Positions 63,225-64,000 of a stretch of DNA of 64,000 bases are shown here, piece by piece. Under the pieces are notes generated by a model. The model searched no databases and was not told the DNA's origin. It saw nothing but the letters and a program-made list of their open reading frames with translations. How positions within the stretch are numbered: the first letter of the stretch is position 1; each line of letters begins with the position of its first letter. A program made the position numbers and the translations under genes. The stretch is from SAR86 cluster bacterium AG-422-O05 (GTDB taxonomy: Bacteria > Pseudomonadota > Gammaproteobacteria > Magnimaribacterales > D2472), in NCBI GenBank assembly GCA_003213495.1, contig QCMW01000001.1, forward strand, positions 434,001 to 498,000. Reading direction: 5' to 3'.

Positions 63225-63755
63225 ATGTGGTTTGCGATCACTGAAACATTCTCTTCCATAAGAGATTTCATGGAAGCAGGCGGCAGTGTATTATGGCTAA
63301 TAGCTATTTTGGTATTTTTTATGTGGGCGATGATTTTTGAGAGAATTTGGTATTTTTCTCATGGTCATGAGTTTTATGTTCAAGATCTTTCTAGTAAATG
63401 GAACAACAGAAGTGATAAAACATCTTGGCATGCTCTTCAAATAAGAGAAAAAATGCTTTCACAAGCTAAAGTAGAAATAAATCGAAATTTATCAATCATA
63501 CAGACTTGTGTTGTTCTGGCTCCATTGTTTGGACTATTAGGTACCGTCACTGGGATGATTGAAGTTTTTCAGGTTATGGCATTTAACGGAGGGGGTGATG
63601 CAAGAGCAATGGCAGGAGGTGTATCGAAAGCAACTTTACCAACAATGGCTGGAATGGTTGTAGCTTTATCTGGAGTTTTTGCAAGCATATATTTAAATAG
63701 TGCCTCTGACAGACACACAAATGACTTAAGAGATTTAATTAAAAGAGAGTTATAG
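63225..63755 (+). CDS. exbB: ExbB-family biopolymer transport protein
   Basis: The 176-residue protein has three membrane helices and the ExbB motif VLAPLFGLLGTVTGMIEVFQ near 95-115, followed by GGVSKATLPTMAGMVVAL. It forms the proton-driven ExbB-ExbD motor for TonB. It is shorter than most ExbB proteins and lies 9 bases after the long ExbB gene and 10 bases before exbD. Confidence 0.9.
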   Translation: MWFAITETFSSIRDFMEAGGSVLWLIAILVFFMWAMIFERIWYFSHGHEFYVQDLSSKWNNRSDKTSWHALQIREKMLSQAKVEINRNLSIIQTCVVLAPLFGLLGTVTGMIEVFQVMAFNGGGDARAMAGGVSKATLPTMAGMVVALSGVFASIYLNSASDRHTNDLRDLIKREL

Positions 63756-63765
63756 GAGAAAATTT

Positions 63766-64000
63766 ATGAGAAGAAATGCAATTAGCAGCGCAGTTAAAGA
63801 TGAAGAGAGTGAGATAAATTTAACTCCAATGCTTGATGTTGTTTTCATCATGCTTATCTTCTTTATTGTCACTGCAAATTTTATCAAAGAGCCAGGACTC
63901 GAAATTAATAGGCCTGATTCAGATACTGCAGAAACTCAAGAAAACGCAGCCATTTTAATAGCTGTTGGCCCAACAGGGGAAGTCTGGATGGATGGTAGAA
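63766..64000 (+). CDS. exbD: ExbD-family biopolymer transport protein (3' end outside window)
   Basis: The gene starts at ATG 63766 after GGAG and runs off the right edge; 78 codons are visible. The N-terminus is followed by INLTPMLDVVFIMLIFFIVTA, a single membrane helix carrying the essential proton-accepting Asp (D24), and a periplasmic part (KEPGLEINRPDSD...). This is the classic ExbD layout. A TonB protein and further genes are expected just downstream, outside the window. Confidence 0.9.
   Translation, partial: MRRNAISSAVKDEESEINLTPMLDVVFIMLIFFIVTANFIKEPGLEINRPDSDTAETQENAAILIAVGPTGEVWMDGR

Noticed and set aside
1-64000. CRISPR arrays, tRNA, rRNA, insertion sequences and attachment sites
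   Set aside because: No direct-repeat arrays with spacers, no T-loop-like GGTTCGA tRNA signatures with matching acceptor stems, no rRNA-like blocks and no transposase were noticed by reading; a tool search could still find a divergent one.

Overview
The window is strongly AT-rich, very tightly packed DNA. Genes often overlap by 1 to 20 bases, no intergenic stretch exceeds about 180 bases, and no rRNA, tRNA or CRISPR array was found. Three blocks place it in the Gammaproteobacteria: the order yggS-proC-yggT-metX-metW-rdgB, lipB-lipA, and a sigma-32 gene (rpoH). AT-richness, compactness, many secreted peptidases, a TonB-energising cluster and crotonase/VOC genes suggest a streamlined marine heterotroph of the SAR86 type. 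That lineage call is inference; no phylogenetic marker was compared.

Layout. 1-1796 is the 3' part of a membrane protein resembling a pentameric ligand-gated channel. 1803-18840 is a long run of short accessory genes: VOC proteins, a YeiH-like transporter, a GFA-fold protein, MAPEG, SRPBCC, DUF952, sterol-desaturase-like, DUF4399 and MORN-repeat proteins, a beta-helix/diheme-cytochrome pair, an M28 peptidase, a cupin, an FG-GAP lipoprotein, a serine hydrolase, DUF1330, DUF962 and DUF3445. 18894-21264 holds a probable lysine-catabolic pair (ALDH7 plus saccharopine-dehydrogenase fold). 21296-31508 carries membrane, acyltransferase, DUF885 peptidase, crotonase, M20 peptidase, nitronate monooxygenase and 3-hydroxyisobutyrate-dehydrogenase-like genes. 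31572-36281 looks like a variable patch: a Cas4-like/DEDD nuclease fusion, an outer-membrane barrel, a voltage-gated channel, a beta-flower repeat protein, a 23-codon SDR remnant, a GIY-YIG protein and a MazG-like enzyme. From 36302 the content is mostly core: RpiR/HexR-like regulator, uvrD, TRAP binding protein, lipB, lipA, two DUF805 genes, TRAP permease, yaaA, a crotonase, three phosphatases (acid, alkaline, CysQ), rpoH and trmB, then the reverse-strand block efp-argS-SPOR-yggS-proC-yggT-metX-metW-rdgB. The right end has an ACE-like M2 peptidase, a DUF1295 protein, and a TonB-type energy operon (DUF3450, long ExbB, ExbB, ExbD) that runs off the edge.

How it fits together. Secreted or membrane-anchored peptidases (M28, DUF885, M20, M2), outer-membrane barrels and the ExbB/ExbD system fit uptake of polymeric organic matter. 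The phosphatase trio fits scavenging of organic phosphate, and the TRAP system resembles those for organic/keto acids. The most unusual items are the channel-like gene at the left edge, the nuclease fusion at 31572, the voltage-gated channel whose filter lacks the usual acidic residue, and the broken SDR locus. No wholly new multigene system could be proven from sequence reading alone.
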